Notes: generated from the sequence alone by a model not told the origin. A DNA stretch of 64,000 nucleotides from Urophycis tenuis (GCA_036785325.1 JAXIVH010000002.1:8020947-8084946); one strand, 5' to 3'. Counted from the stretch's first letter, positions 39,776-52,333 are shown. A program made the numbers and translations.

Positions 39776-42270
39776 TTATTTTCCCAGCAAGAAACAGACT
39801 TCATCAGCGGTGTGATACACAAAGCAGGCTCTCCTCCCGCCTCCTGCAGCCTCAGTGCCTCGGGTTTCACCTGCCTCCTCCTCGTCCTCCATTCCACTTC
39901 CTGTCCCCGAGCCTGTCTCCTCGTCCTCCATTCCACTTCCTGTCCCCGAGCCTGTCTCTTCGTCCTCCATTCCACTTCCTGTCCCCGAGCCTGTCTCCTC
40001 GTCCTCCATTCCACTTCCTGTCCCCGAGCCTGTCTCCTCGTCCTCTATTCCACTTCCTGTCCCCGAGCCTGTCTCCTCGTCCTCCATTCCACTTCCTGTC
40101 CCCAGGGCTCTGGTGAGCCGTTTCCAGAAGAGCAGTCGGGCCCGGGCGGGGTCCGTGCAATCCGAGCCGGGCCATTGGGAATAGGTCTTCCTCAGCATGA
40201 CCTTCCTCAGCATGACCTTCCTCATGCGGTGGTAGGAGGACCGCTGGCACTCAGGAATGTGCTCCAGGAACACGAGCAACAGGACGTCCCGATGCTCGTC
40301 AAAGAGCCGGTCGCTGGCCAGCCGGATCTCAAGCGAGCACCGCTCACTGCAGGAAGTTGCGGCTCACGACCTAGACGGCGGACACCATGTTGGCCGCTAT
40401 GTCGCGGCCCGGCTCAAAGTCCCTGTGGTGCAGGCACAGCTTGAACGAAGAGCCGTTTCCCTCCAGGTTTGGGAGCAGCTGCTCCAGGACCCAGCGTTCG
40501 TCATGAAAATTAAAGGAGATGAACGCGTCGTGTTCACAGTTTTCCTCGTCTTCCCTCAGTTTGCGCCTCTGTTCGCCGAACCAACTACTTTCCAAGGTCT
40601 ATGTAGCAAACCTTTGTGTCAAAATTGAAGAACATGTCATTTGTCATCATGTCAAATGCAGAGAACAAAATTCATTCCCATATCTATAAAACATGGGAAT
40701 GACAAATAAAGACCGAAAGGTCCCCAATAAAATAAAAATAATATAATAAAAATAACATTTTTGCTTTCCTGGCAAGGCAGACTTTGCAAATATGTCAATT
40801 GAATATTAGGATTATTCAGTGTCCAGTTTTGCAGTTGTTTGTTTTAACACTTTAAGGGAGTATTTCTCGGGTCAAGGTACTGGAGACTAGGGAGGGCATC
40901 TACATCTACATCAATGCCCTGCAGCACCTTGTGGTTGAGTTGCAGGATTTATAGCTGGGTAAGATTTCCAAAAACATTCTTTGACAAATTCACAATGACC
41001 ATAGTTTCCACACTCAGCTTTGATAATTTCCTCAACATTTTAAAGAGCCCTTGCTGAGCCCTTGAGTTGTACCACACCATTTCGTGAATTATCGAGTGTG
41101 AAGAAATAATAATGCTATTAAATGCTATTATTTGCCAATAACATGACGTGTACTATGCTTTCCCTTAACAACTTGCACAGGCTATCAATCAGACTTGTGT
41201 TGGTTAAGCCCATGCCAGAGAAGTCCACATATCTAGCATTACCATTGGTCACATTCTAAAACTCTAATATCTTAACCATTGTCGAACGCATCCTTGAATA
41301 GTGAATCTGAGTTAGGTTTACTCCTTTGAAGGCATTAGTTGACAGTTTTAAGTTGTATGATAAATCTAGGCGCGTGACGTGCGTTATAAATGAACCCGTA
41401 CAAACTAACACTGACAACTTATTTACGCACACATGCAATGTAGTGAGAGGCTCATAGGCAATACGATACTGTCAGATAATTCAGGGATGAAATGGATTGT
41501 GCAATGACAAGGCTGTCAGGTGAGGGGTGTTGAGCAAGACTCTCTCTGGGAGATCTTTCAAGGAGTTATTCACTTGTGCAGGTAAGAGGCCCATGCCCAT
41601 AAGAGGCTCATGTATGTCATGGGTTAGACATTTCTGGTGATAATAGGCCCTTGCGATGTAGAAATGAATGAGTGATTTTTGTATGTTCTTAGTTGAACCT
41701 ATTGAAAATTGTACCGCAGGTGACTGTTTAGCACGTCGAGGGCACGTCAACCCATGGTCGATGCATGGAGGAGGAGTTATTTTCCAGCGACAGAGAAGTG
41801 AGGTTGTCCAAGTCCTGAAAAACGGAGCAGTTGAGTTTTGACATGAGGTTGAAAGACAAGTTGAGAGTCTTGAGGCAACGTTTGTTGTCATCATGAATAG
41901 ATGTTAGTTATGAACACATAACAGGAGGCCCGTGAGTGGATATATCGCATGTTCATTTAGCAGTTGCATGCCGTTAGTCACGTCCTTCCTTCCTTTTTCC
42001 TTGTAAAACCGCCTGGTTTGAACATGACAGACGTCACAGGCTGAGAGTCGGGGAAGGTCTCATTTCTTTTAACTTAAATTCCAGCATGGTATTGGCCATT
42101 TAAAGCAATGTATCCATGTAAAAGTCCTACACGAAATCCCTTTGAGGACATTTTTTGCTCATTTATGTGCAAAAATGCTCTGCTCAAAAATGTGTTGTCA
42201 AGATATTGATTTGAAGCAATAAGCAATTCTGGAACGAGAATCATGTCCTGTATAAGATGGACACTGTGCA
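39776..42270 (-). pseudogene. Toll-like receptor pseudogene (LRRs plus TIR domain)
   Basis: The minus strand carries pieces of a TLR in order. Leucine-rich repeats come first (CLKTLNLSFNLMSKLNCSVF and DLDNLTSLSLENNS near 41880-41770; VTRLDLSYNLKLSTNAF near 41380; YVDFSGMGL near 41240). A TIR domain follows (DAFISFNFHDERWVLEQLLP, FKLCLHHRDFEPGRDI at 40530-40390; DVLLLVFLEHIP and YHRMRKV near 40290-40210). Frames change between pieces. TAG follows NMVSAV at 40371, TGA occurs in the next segment, and the box after NMVSAV is partly deleted. The C terminus has six 13-residue repeats. The TIR resembles fish TLR21/22/23-type receptors; the exact subfamily is not settled. The upstream border is uncertain. 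Not functional as read. Confidence 0.82.
39872..40108. repeat. 39-base minisatellite, about six units
   Basis: The unit encodes GSGTGSGMEDEET on the minus strand at the C terminus of the TLR pseudogene. Units differ by single bases. Confidence 0.92.
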
Positions 42271-42905
42271 TGTGGCTGTCCTCCGATGTGTGTGTGAGTG
42301 CTTCCAGGACGTTCTATACCCTCGGCCTCATTGGGCTGATTCATTTCCTGGTGTGGGATTTAGTTCACTCCCCCTTTGTTTTGCTTCACCTTCGGCTCAC
42401 GGGAGGCCCCGGAGCGCCGCCCTGCCACTCCTCAAGTCAGAAACGACCCGATGTCAGGGAGGGTACGGAGTGGCGTCGGAGGTTGAAGCGCGGGTGCTTT
42501 TTCCACACGCTTGCATCATGAGACGAGGCCCTATTGCATGCAAGGCATGAACACGTGGAACAGGGATTAAACGATCCGCCTCTCAGGATTCTCTGATCAA
42601 TCCCGTTACGTGTGTGAGGCCGGTTGATTTTTGGAATCATGGTTGGGTTATTTACCAATCATTTATTTTAAGTTTACGATATTATTAATGCGTTTACAAA
42701 TGCGAGAAGCATTAAACGCATCGTGCCCTCGATGTGCTAAACAGTCACCTGCGGTGCAATTTTCAATACGTTCGACTAAGAACACACAAAAATCACTCAT
42801 TCATTTCTACAATGCAAGGGCCTGTTATCACCAGTAATGTCTAACCCATGACATACATGAGCACAAAACACACAGGTTAGCATGGGCCTCTTACCTGCAC
42901 AAGTC
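41573..42905. repeat. inverted duplication of a TLR pseudogene segment
   Basis: About 175 bases at 41573-41748 recur in reverse complement at 42723-42905 (shared AAACAGTCACCTGCGGT... and ATGGGCCTCTTACCTGCAC). The second copy is therefore an orphan fragment on the opposite strand. Copies have diverged moderately. Confidence 0.8.
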
Positions 42906-43333
42906 CTCCACTATGTTGTGCACCTTGCGTTGCCTTGACTTCTTAATGAGGAGTCAGCAATGGGAAGGAGGAGTCAAAGCTTTTCCTGCATGCCTCATGA
43001 TACCAGCAGTAAGGACACTAATGACAACACCACACACTTAATGCCACAACGGATTTATTCACATAATGCGACGTTGCGATGGGTGCATGTGGTTTCATTT
43101 TGTTCTATGCTGCAAAAAGTCCAAAATAAATAATCATTTAGCCTTTTTTTCAAATCAATCAAATAGCATCAATGATATTATAACATTTAACATTCTCCAC
43201 GGATGTTTCATTTATTTACCCAACAAAACAAACAAAAAACAGACGACGCTGTCTGGACCAAGCAAACACACCCATTCAACTACTTCTGTTGTCAATACGA
43301 AAAGCACAGTCACTTTGACTCCTTTGCCTTGAA
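42906..43333. other. cnfn 3' flank
   Basis: Contains a minus-strand AATAAA (TTTATT at 43054-43059), about 280 bases beyond the cnfn stop. No other feature seen. Confidence 0.45.
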
Positions 43334-44137
43334 TCATCCTCTCATCTTCTGCTCCCGTGCCATCTGACACAGTCCACAGAGGGGCAGGCACGCCATCACC
43401 ACCCAGTCATCACACACTGAGCCCTGGGGAGAGAGAGGGGAGGAAACACCAGCTTAACGTCCATCCTGTTACAACATATGTGGTGTAGTACGGGTACAAC
43501 ACATATGTTGTAACACGTTCCCCCTCAGACACCATCAAGAGACGCAGCGTCTGTGCTAGAGGTACCCTGGAGTTGCAGTAAAGGGCTTATTGCAGTGTAG
43601 TTAGGTGCGGGGTGGTTCCAGCCAAACGGGGACTAGCTTTGGCCGCCAATGTCCTTAACAACAATTGCGAGCACCGAGGGCGTGTTTGCCATTCAGCTAT
43701 GCTGGCGGTGTGTCCGCGGCCCGGGTCGCGTCAGGGCGTTGGTGCCGACTAGCTTACGCTGATGCGGTAGCGGCCCCGAATGCTGGTCCTCAGCGCGATC
43801 ATGGCTCCTGGCAGGAAGGGCACGCAGCAGCTGTCCCCGTTGTCCTGTGCCACTTTACAGGCCAGGATGCAAGGCACAAAGGTGGCGCAAAGACCTGTAA
43901 AAACACCTCACTGTTGTTGCTGTTGTGACACACGTCACTCGCTTGTGTATTGCTTAGGCTCACAGACAAACACACACACACACACACACAGTCCTCCACG
44001 CGATGGAGGTCAAAGGCGTTAAGAGCTTCAACATACACATGTAGACAAAAGCTTTTTCATGACAGTGGCGTGCATTTGAGTTCCACGTCTGGCAATCCAG
44101 ACCAGTGCTCTGGACCACTGGTCCACTGGTCCCCCCC

Positions 44138-44196
<59 letters not shown>

Positions 44197-44341
44197 CATT
44201 ATTTAGATCAAACATACATATTCCGCAGTCTTCACAGCAGTCGCAGGCATTGGAGCTCCAGTCAGAGGAGCCTGTAGTCACAGAGTAGCTGGTGACGGAG
44301 ACCTGGGGCTGGGAGCTGATCACGTTGGACTGGAAGGCCAT
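43334..44341 (-). CDS. cnfn: cornifelin homologue (PLAC8 family)
   Basis: Three coding exons on the minus strand: 44341-44218, 43894-43758, 43423-43334; 116 residues (human cornifelin 112). A noncoding first exon ends at a GTGAGG donor at 44436 and splices to 44343. A TATAAA box on the minus strand at 44519-44524 suits a start near 44490. The PLAC8 cysteine pattern is clear: DCCEDCGICLCATFVPCILA, then DNGDSCCVPFLPGAMIALRT and SVCDDWVVMACLPLCGLCQM. Human cornifelin has the matching GSVGHDW and LCQMAREL. In mammals it is a cornified-envelope protein of skin; its fish role is not settled. It lies near PAFAH1B3/PRR19 in human too. Confidence 0.95.
44140..44192. repeat. (CA)n microsatellite
   Basis: Lies in the first coding intron of cnfn, about 25 bases from the donor. 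Confidence 0.95.
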
Positions 44342-44524
44342 ACCTGAGGACAGGAGAGGACCATCAGACAAACACACAAGCACCTCGTCGATGGAACGCT
44401 TCAACCGCACAGCAATGCCTGGACGTTCTGCCTCACCTGCTGGCTCGGAACGTATCCTGGAACGGGAACGGCACCGTGTGCGTCTCTTCAAACTTAAAGT
44501 TTGACTCGAAACCGGGGCTTTATA

Positions 44525-44734
44525 CGTTGAGTTAGCACCAAAAAAAGATAAGAAAGCCTCCCTGCCCATTGTTTGGCTTTGGGGCGTAGAGAAAGGTTTC
44601 CAAAGGGAACACACCTACCTGTGACACGGCCTGTTATCAGTGGAATTGCTTGACTAAGTGGCTTTGTTGTGCATAGTGTGTTCCTGCAACTCATAAAATA
44701 GCCTTTACTTTAAAGGCAGCTGTATTGCGTGATT

Positions 44735-44765
<31 letters not shown>

Positions 44766-45926
44766 GGGGGGGGACAATGGATTGAGTCATAAGAATGAGG
44801 GATGCACAGGCACTCTCAATCACTTTGACTGCTGTGTTGTGACAAGCCCTATGTGTGTATTTCATATTTGTGTCTACATGTTTACTCAGGCCTGTCTCTG
44901 TATGGCCAGTCCAACTGCATGTACATGAGCTTTTTGGGAACAGGGCTTGGTCAGTTTTACTAGAATTGGAAATGTGGGTGTGGACATTTCGCTGTGTTTT
45001 ACAAGCCTGAAAGGCTAATGTATATGGCTATTTAAGGAAATTAAATAATCCTAACGCCACAATGTTTGTAACCAGCAGTTTCATGGCAGTGACATTTTTC
45101 CAAATAAATGTCAGAAAGGATATATATATATAGATTTGCATAACCAAAGACATAATAGTATCACATAATAATAACACAATAATATCAGAATTCATAAGAA
45201 GGCTTGTCGTAAGGTCTGCTTTTTCCTGTCTAAGGTTAGACTAAGGTTAGACTAAAGTCAGCTGTTTCCTGTCTAAGGTTAGATAGGAAACGGCTGACCT
45301 TAACATAAGAGTAAAAGTAAATTATATATATACACATGATTGCGTTTAGGAATGATTTGTTTAATATATACGCCCAAGGGCAATAGGTTAGGGATGTAGA
45401 AAATACAGAAAACTATATTCCATATTCGATATTGTAAACAAAATATACTTATATATACTGATTTATTGGACATGATGGTAATATTACCAGAAATATATAA
45501 TAGCCTACAATTGCATACTTCCATGTTGACCTGCTTTTAAAGGCTCTGGCAAACCTTCATCCTCCTGCAAGTGAAAATACATGTGGCACATTACAAAAAA
45601 TGGAATGGAAACCTGGTTTAGTTCCCCAAAATACCACCAAGGGTGGTGATGCTGATCCATTAGGAGCCATTTCACCATATACCCTCTAGATAAATAGATG
45701 TTGGGTCAGCCTGGTATGATGGATAGATCAGCTTACCAGTTGGTATAATCCACTGAAAAGACTGGTAGCTATCTATCATTAATTTTGGTGGACACTCCCA
45801 TGTCCCATGTTACTAGTGGGTAGATTGTGGCTTGCAATGGCTAATCGACATCAGACGTGGTGGTAAAATAGGGGACGCCCTTCCCATGCTTACCAACTTG
45901 TATAACCATAAAAACAGAGCATGCAT
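44525..45926. other. intergenic, no gene supported
   Basis: Holds GT then a run of about 26 G at 44748-44773, and a short repeated TAAGGTTAGA(C/T) motif at 45231-45285. AT-rich elsewhere. Confidence 0.5.
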
Positions 45927-46091
45927 TAAAGGCAAGGCAAGGCAAGGCAGTTTTATTTGTATAGCGCATTTCATACACAATGGCAACTCAATGTGCTTTA
46001 CATAAAACAAACATTTAACAGTGAGATTTGGGAACATAAAAACATGCAATTTGATAAATAAAAATAAGACCCAATACATACAATTACCCCC

Positions 46092-46145
<54 letters not shown>

Positions 46146-46440
46146 TAATAAAAACAAAGTACAGAGAAAGAGAGAGAAACAAGATAAAAGATTGCAGCAT
46201 AAAATAATGATTTGCTTTAAAATCATTGAAAGGACATAGAGTGCAAATAAAAGATTAAAATGTAAAGTGCTTTAAAAGAGCTCAATCATAAGCACAGGAG
46301 AAGAGAAGTGTTTTTAACCTGGATTTAAAAATGTTGACAGTTGGGGCTGATTTCAGTTCTGCTGGTAGTTTGTTCCAGTTGTGTGCAGCATAACAGCTAA
46401 AAGCTGCTTCACCGTGTTTAGTTTGAACTATAATATGGTA
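45927..46440. repeat. widespread teleost interspersed repeat
   Basis: Begins with GGCAA repeats, then TTTTATTTGTATAGCGCATTT, and continues with AACAGCTAAAAGCTGCTTCACC near 46391. I recognise it as a common fish repeat but cannot name its class. It contains poly-C then (CA)n at 46088-46141. Confidence 0.6.
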
Positions 46441-46662
46441 TGAAGTACCTTAAAAGTTTGGGGTAAAGCCTGGTGAGCCTGCATACACTATCAACTTTAA
46501 AATGTTTTTTTTTTTAAAGTGGACATGTGTGTAAGAAATTCCTTGTCACTGTCTGCAGACCATTTTTATCATGTCGCCGTCTTCGCCTCACTATATTTCC
46601 GTTAGTCACCAATGCTTGCCATCTATAACAAGCTTTCCATATTTGTTTAGATTACAAGCCAA

Positions 46663-46702
46663 GATGGGTGCTCTGCCCTGTGAACTGGGCAGAGCACCCA
46701 TC
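46663..46702. repeat. perfect 16-base inverted repeat, 8-base loop
   Basis: GATGGGTGCTCTGCCC (46663-46678) is exactly reversed and complemented at 46687-46702. It lies in the interval before the first CXCR3-like gene, with no terminator or RNA gene context. Confidence 0.9.
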
Positions 46703-46938
46703 ACCTATTCTCAGTCCTTACATCAGTTACCTGGCTTAAATTCTGCCCTGTGGTCACCTGCCACATGCCCCACATCTGCTAAATTATGCCTGAAAATATA
46801 TCTTAAAAAAAAAAAAAAGTACAAGCAGATTCAGTTCCTTAAAGATAACTTCTCTTTTCTGATTCACCAAATCTGCTGAAAATAAAGGGAACAGAGGGCT
46901 GTTAAGTGGTGTTACTGGTTTGCCTGCTTGTTGTCAGA

Positions 46939-48512
46939 ATGGAGCGCCCCCAGAATAACACAGAGGATTATTGGGTGAGTGCGGTTTTCTCATATACCAT
47001 CCAACACTTGTGTTGTTTTACCACTATAAAGAAAAACTATAACAACCTATAAAAACTGTAAAACATTGTGCTCACAATTAATGTGCACAAAAATCTTTTT
47101 AAAAATCTTCACTTAGAGATAACACAGATGTTCGTTTCTTATATTGAATGAACAAAGGAAGGATAAAAAATTAATAAGATGACATTTTAACAAACATCAC
47201 CTGTCCTTCAGACATTCTTGCTGAGGGCACATGCTCAAAGTTTGATCACATTAAGATCACGTTAATGTTAAGATGACATTATTGTTTCGTAAAAGCAGTT
47301 TTACACGACTAAGACTTTGCTCTCATAGCCTTTGCTTTCTGTTGAGCCCTTCATGGTCAAGTGAAAGATGTCCTGTCCTGTCCCCCCCCCCCCCCCACCA
47401 CCCCCCATCAGAGCTCCATACCAGATTATGATGATGGTGAGAATGACTACACCACGCATCCTCTGGGAAAATCAGCGTCCCCTTGCATGATGGATGATGT
47501 CTACAGCTTTGGCCGGAGCTACTACCCCGTGGTGTACGGCCTGGTGTTCGTCCTGGCCATCGTGGGCAACGTCCTGGTGCTGGTCGTGGTGGGTCGCTTC
47601 CGCTGCTCGGCGAGCAGCAGGAGCCACGCCCTCTCCCTCACCGACATCTTCCTCCTCCACCTGGCCATGGCGGACCTCCTGCTCGCCCTCTCGCTGCCGC
47701 TGTCCGCCGTCCAGTGGGCTGACCAGTGGGTGTTCGGGCCGGCGCTCTGCAAGATCTCCAGTGGCCTGTTCTCCCTGAACCGCTTCAGCAGCATCCTGTT
47801 CCTGGCCTGCATCAGCTTCGACCGCTACCTGGCCATCGTGCACGCCGTCCGCAGCGGCTGGAAGCACACCACCTATCACGGCTGGCTGGTGTGCGCGCTC
47901 ATCTGGGTGGTCTGCCTGGGCCTCAGCGGGGTGGAGATGACCTTCAGGCAGGTGTCAGCGGTGGGCCCCCAGGAACAGCTCATGTGCCAGAACTTGTACC
48001 CCCAGAACACCAGACAGTGGCAGGTGGGGCTGCAGCTGATCAGCATGGTGCTGGGCTTCATCTTGCCTCTGCTCATCATGCTCTACTGCTATGTGCGCAT
48101 CTTCCGCTCGCTGTGCAACGCCCCGCGTCGACAGAAGCGCAAGTCCCTGCACCTCATCGTGACCCTCGTGTCGGTGTTCATACTGTGCTGGGCACCCTAC
48201 AACTTCTTCAAGCTGGCAGACAGCCTGGAGAAGCTGGGCGTGATCCAGAGCAGCTGCCAGTTTAACCAGGTGGTGGACTTCGGCATCATGGTGACGGAGA
48301 CCGTGGGGCTCTCTCACTGCGCCCTCAACCCCTTGCTGTACGCCTTCGTCGGCGTGAAGTTCAGACGGGAGCTGGCCAAGATGTTGATGGAGCTGCTGGG
48401 CCCCAGGAGCTGGACATGCAGGGAGGATTTGGGCACGAGGAAGACCAGGAGGATCATCGGGTCCTTCAGCTCTGCTGAGAGCGAGAACACCTCGCACTCT
48501 GTCATGGTGTGA
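46939..48512 (+). CDS. cxcr3: CXCR3-like chemokine receptor
   Basis: Two exons: 46939-46974 (MERPQNNTEDYW) and 47412-48512, phase 0; 378 residues. It is a seven-helix G-protein-coupled receptor for CXC chemokines at the plasma membrane of leukocytes. The N terminus is acidic and tyrosine-rich (IPDYDDGENDY), like sulfated chemokine-binding tails. Extracellular cysteines are present (ALCKISS; LMCQNLY). DRYLAIV (47820), CWAPY in helix 6 and NPLLYAFVGVKF in helix 7 (48327) are all intact, so it should couple to G protein. NPLLYAFVGVKFR also occurs in human CXCR3. The short first exon is typical of these receptors. AATAAA is at 48765. Which teleost cxcr3 paralogue (3.1, 3.2 or 3.3) is unknown. Confidence 0.87.
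47382..47396 (+). repeat. poly-C tract before the main CXCR3-like exon
   Basis: Fifteen C, then a short C-rich stretch up to the CAG at 47411. Confidence 0.9.
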
Positions 48513-48540
48513 ACGCTCTGGCAAATTGACGTTCTGACAA

Positions 48541-48620
48541 ATGTACTTATTGTAAGTCGCTTTGGATAAAAGCGTCTGCTAAATGCCCTAAATGAAAATG
48601 GAAATGGAAATGTAACGCGC
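48541..48620 (+). repeat. teleost SINE-like tail in the cxcr3 3' UTR
   Basis: The stretch containing GTCGCTTTGGATAAAAGCGT (48556-48575) followed by CTGCTAAATG and short AAATGG repeats is a very common fish short-repeat end. It starts about 30 bases after the cxcr3 stop. Confidence 0.65.
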
Positions 48621-48639
48621 CACTACGCCAGGAGGTAGT

Positions 48640-48640
<1 letters not shown>

Positions 48641-48712
<72 letters not shown>
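48641..48712. repeat. (GT)n microsatellite
   Basis: Uninterrupted GT run in the 3' UTR region of the first CXCR3-like gene, before AATAAA at 48765. Confidence 0.97.
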
Positions 48713-48770
48713 ATGCTGCTGTGTGTGAGCTTTTTTTTTACAACACATGCCTTTATCTGTGGAAAATAAA

Positions 48771-49620
48771 ATGTATATGTACGTGATATTCTTGTGCTTT
48801 ACTTAATCTGTTAGTGCCTACGTGTAACCTGATGTCGTGTGATGAATAACATTGATTTATGTGGTTGATAAAACTGAAAACTGAAATTTCATCATCTCAG
48901 TAGTTGTTTTTCACTTCTTACATTGCAACACACCTTGGGAAACAGCTTTGTTAGCATTTCAAAATGGGATTGCGGTTGGAGACGTCTGATCCATGGTTTC
49001 AACTTCCCCTATGGACCCCCAGAATGTAACACAACATGAGCCTGTCCATCCAAAACACTATGGCAAGACTATGGCCACATGTCCCAAACTCCCATTGTTC
49101 TTATAAACAGGTCTTTATTCATAAACCAAACGAAATGCCATAATGTTAATAGGTAAACACACTACACACTAAACACACACAAACAAACTTTTGTTATCTT
49201 ATATATCATTAATTATGTTATAGAATATATTTTGTCAATAGCACATTGCAACTAACCCCCAAACACAACAAAAACACCACAAAAATACATAAATGCCTCT
49301 ACGAGTGAGAAAGCAGTGTGTGGTTCCCATTTCAAACATCTGTGCGCACACACTGATTCCAAAGGGATGGCTTTTATTTTCAGACAGAAAGAAATGTCAT
49401 GTTTGTCAGACTGCAGGAAAGTGGGCTGCAGACCCCACTGACAGAAGAGGAAACAAAAACGATTAGTTGTTTGTTGCATTTATGCCGAGTCTGTGACTTT
49501 TTCAACATGTCTGTAAGCAGGGATGGGGTGTAAGGGACGGTCACAGTAATAACAGTGTTATATGACATTACAAACCATCATATCAGCAAATTACAATTAA
49601 AAGTAGTTGATGAATAATGA
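48771..49620. other. intergenic, no gene supported
   Basis: No element or coding signal recognised. Confidence 0.4.
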
Positions 49621-49644
49621 TTATTATTATTTTAAGTAGAATTA

Positions 49645-49820
<176 letters not shown>

Positions 49821-49860
49821 CGCCGGACAACTTTTCACCATTTCTTTAACTTTTTTTGAA

Positions 49861-52303
49861 GACCTAAATCTGTGGAAAATATCATAAATTTCCATATGAT
49901 ATTGCGCTGCTGGACCTTTAATCAAATGTTATACTGCCTACCCTCTGGTTCTAATAGTAATTAATATTGTTTGTTTTTATTAAGAGTACTATTATCCATA
50001 GTAGTAGTATTTTAAGTAGCATTATTAGTAGTAGTAGTAGTATTGATATTATTCTTGAATGTGTGTGTGTGTGTGCACACACACACACCATTTGTTTTCA
50101 CCATTTGTTTAACTTCCTTAAAAAACTCATAGTCTCGTCGTAATCCCCATAGGCCCAATAGTAAACCCAGAAATGTTGAGTACCCTAAAGTTTTATTGTA
50201 GAAATGTCATCTATAGGCCTAGTGGATGGAATTCAACTTGGTTGCCTAAAGTTGCACTTTGGGCAATTTGCATAATTAGCATAAATAGGCAATTAAGGCG
50301 AGACAGTACAGGTGAATAGGGTAAAAAAAAAAAAAAATAGATATCACCATGAGACTTTCTCAGTTGGTTACTTATGTTAAGATGAGAAAAAAATGTATTG
50401 CATGATTGTTTTATATTTCAATGTTTACATATGCAAATAAGGCCCTATCTCATTAAAAATGCTCGAATTTGCACAAAATCAGATCGTGTGATAAAGCCAG
50501 GCTCAAAATTATTTTTCCAAGGTAAACACGTATACTTGGGGGTGCTGGGTTGGTGAAAACCTTTAAGGAACCTGGTAAGGAGGCAGTGTCGACCCATTAA
50601 GGAGAAGACAGATCAAGACCAGATCGTAAATAAAACTCAATGCCAACTTCAGGCCAATCCAGTGTCCAAAAGTCTACACCCATTTGGATACAAAACCTAT
50701 AGTGTAAAGTGCCCAGAACCTAGTCACAAACTGAGGACATCTAATAAAACCCGGAAAAATATCTGCATTTTTATCCTTTTTGCTCGAAATATGTGGTGCA
50801 CATACCAAATACTTAGAGGTGGGCTTAACTTTTAAAAAATGCTTTTCAAAATGACAAAACCTACATTAAAGGGCATGTGTAGTTATACAATGTAAGAAAA
50901 AAATGTAATATCAAGTGAATATCTGTTTTTGAGCATAAAAATACAGTTTATATCATATTGTGTGACAAAAAAGTCATATGGTGTGACAAGAAAAACCTGT
51001 CACGCACTATGAAATAGTGTCACGCCATATGAGGATTTATGGACTAAACACAACACAGGGCCTTGTCAGAATATGCTACCATCATGACAGAATACTTAAT
51101 TGAGTATGGTAGCATAGCTGTAGAAGTGATATGAACAAGAAAGTCATTTATTCTGGGCATGTTTTGTAAATAGTGTCACGCCAAAAGACACTGAGAATGG
51201 GTACTAAAGTGGGAGTTTACACACAATTGGCACTTAAAATATCACAATATACAGTCACACTGTATGATGTTCATTTTTGGGACAAAATCTTTTTCTTCTT
51301 AGCTTATTCAAAATGTAATGTATAGACTTTGAAAATAGCAAACTAACAAATGGATATATGTGTTGTAATTCTGTACTTGAATGAGGAGAGTGCAATGAAA
51401 TTTCTTAGTTTTAGTCACTTTTAAACTTTGCAAGAAGTACTCGGGACAGTCACACCATATGAGCTTTTTCATGTTTGGGTGAAAATTGTGGGAAAGTGAG
51501 AGACGAGCTGCATACATACCCTATATGTCTACATAAAACATCATATTCTGAAACACATTACAAACTTGTTTTTAAAATAAAAATATTATTTAATTGTCAT
51601 TGACATTGAGGACAAGAAAAAGGCCATGTCATGTCAACCACCCATATATTTCTTGTGGGTTTGTGCAAGCTGTTATATAGTTATTTTGCATAGAGCGCTC
51701 CGTTCATAGATCAACACTGCCTCCTGACCAGGTTCCTTAAAGGATTTTACCAACTCAGACACCAAGTATACGTGTGTACCCTTGGAAAAAATATTTTGAG
51801 CATGACTTTATCAAAAAATCTGATTTTGTCTGTGCGCATATTTGATGAGATATGACCTCATTTGCATATTTAAACATTAACATACAAAAAACATGCAATG
51901 CATTTTTTTCTCATCTTAACATAAGGAATCAGCTGAGAAAGTTTCCTGGTGATATCTATTATTTAATTTTTTTACCCTATTCACCTGTACTGTCTCGCCT
52001 TAATTGCCTATTTATGCTAATTATGCAAATTGCCCAAAGTGCAACTTTTGGCAACCAAGTTAAATTCCATCCATTAGGCCTATAGATGACATTTCTGTGA
52101 TAAATCTTTAGGGTACTCAACATTTCTGGGTTCAAGAAATTACGATTAGACTATAAGACCTAAATCTGTAGAAAATATCATACTTTATTTCCAATCAAAT
52201 GTTATACTGCCTACATTCTAATTCAAATATTGATTAAAATTGTTAATTGTTATTATAAAGAGTATTATTACCCCTAGCAGGAATATTAGGAATAGTAGTA
52301 ATA
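49861..52303. mobile_element. long fold-back element flanked by direct repeats
   Basis: Arms of about 450 bases, 50127-50589 and 51714-52156, are imperfect inverted copies of each other (for example TTGCATAATTAGCATAAATA on the left and its inverse at right). Outside them, 49861-50045 and 52157-52303 are direct repeats of each other (GACCTAAATCTGTGGAAAAT / GACCTAAATCTGTAGAAAAT). The 1.1-kb centre has no ORF. Class unknown. Confidence 0.7.
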
Positions 52304-52319
52304 ATATAGTGTGTGTGTG

Positions 52320-52333
<14 letters not shown>

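Noticed and set aside
39855..40184. Ser-Ile-Pro-Leu repeat protein on the plus strand
   Set aside because: Antisense reading of the 39-base minisatellite in the TLR pseudogene.
47472..48524. Long antisense and +2 frames across the receptor exon
   Set aside because: Shadows of the GC-rich seven-helix coding sequence.
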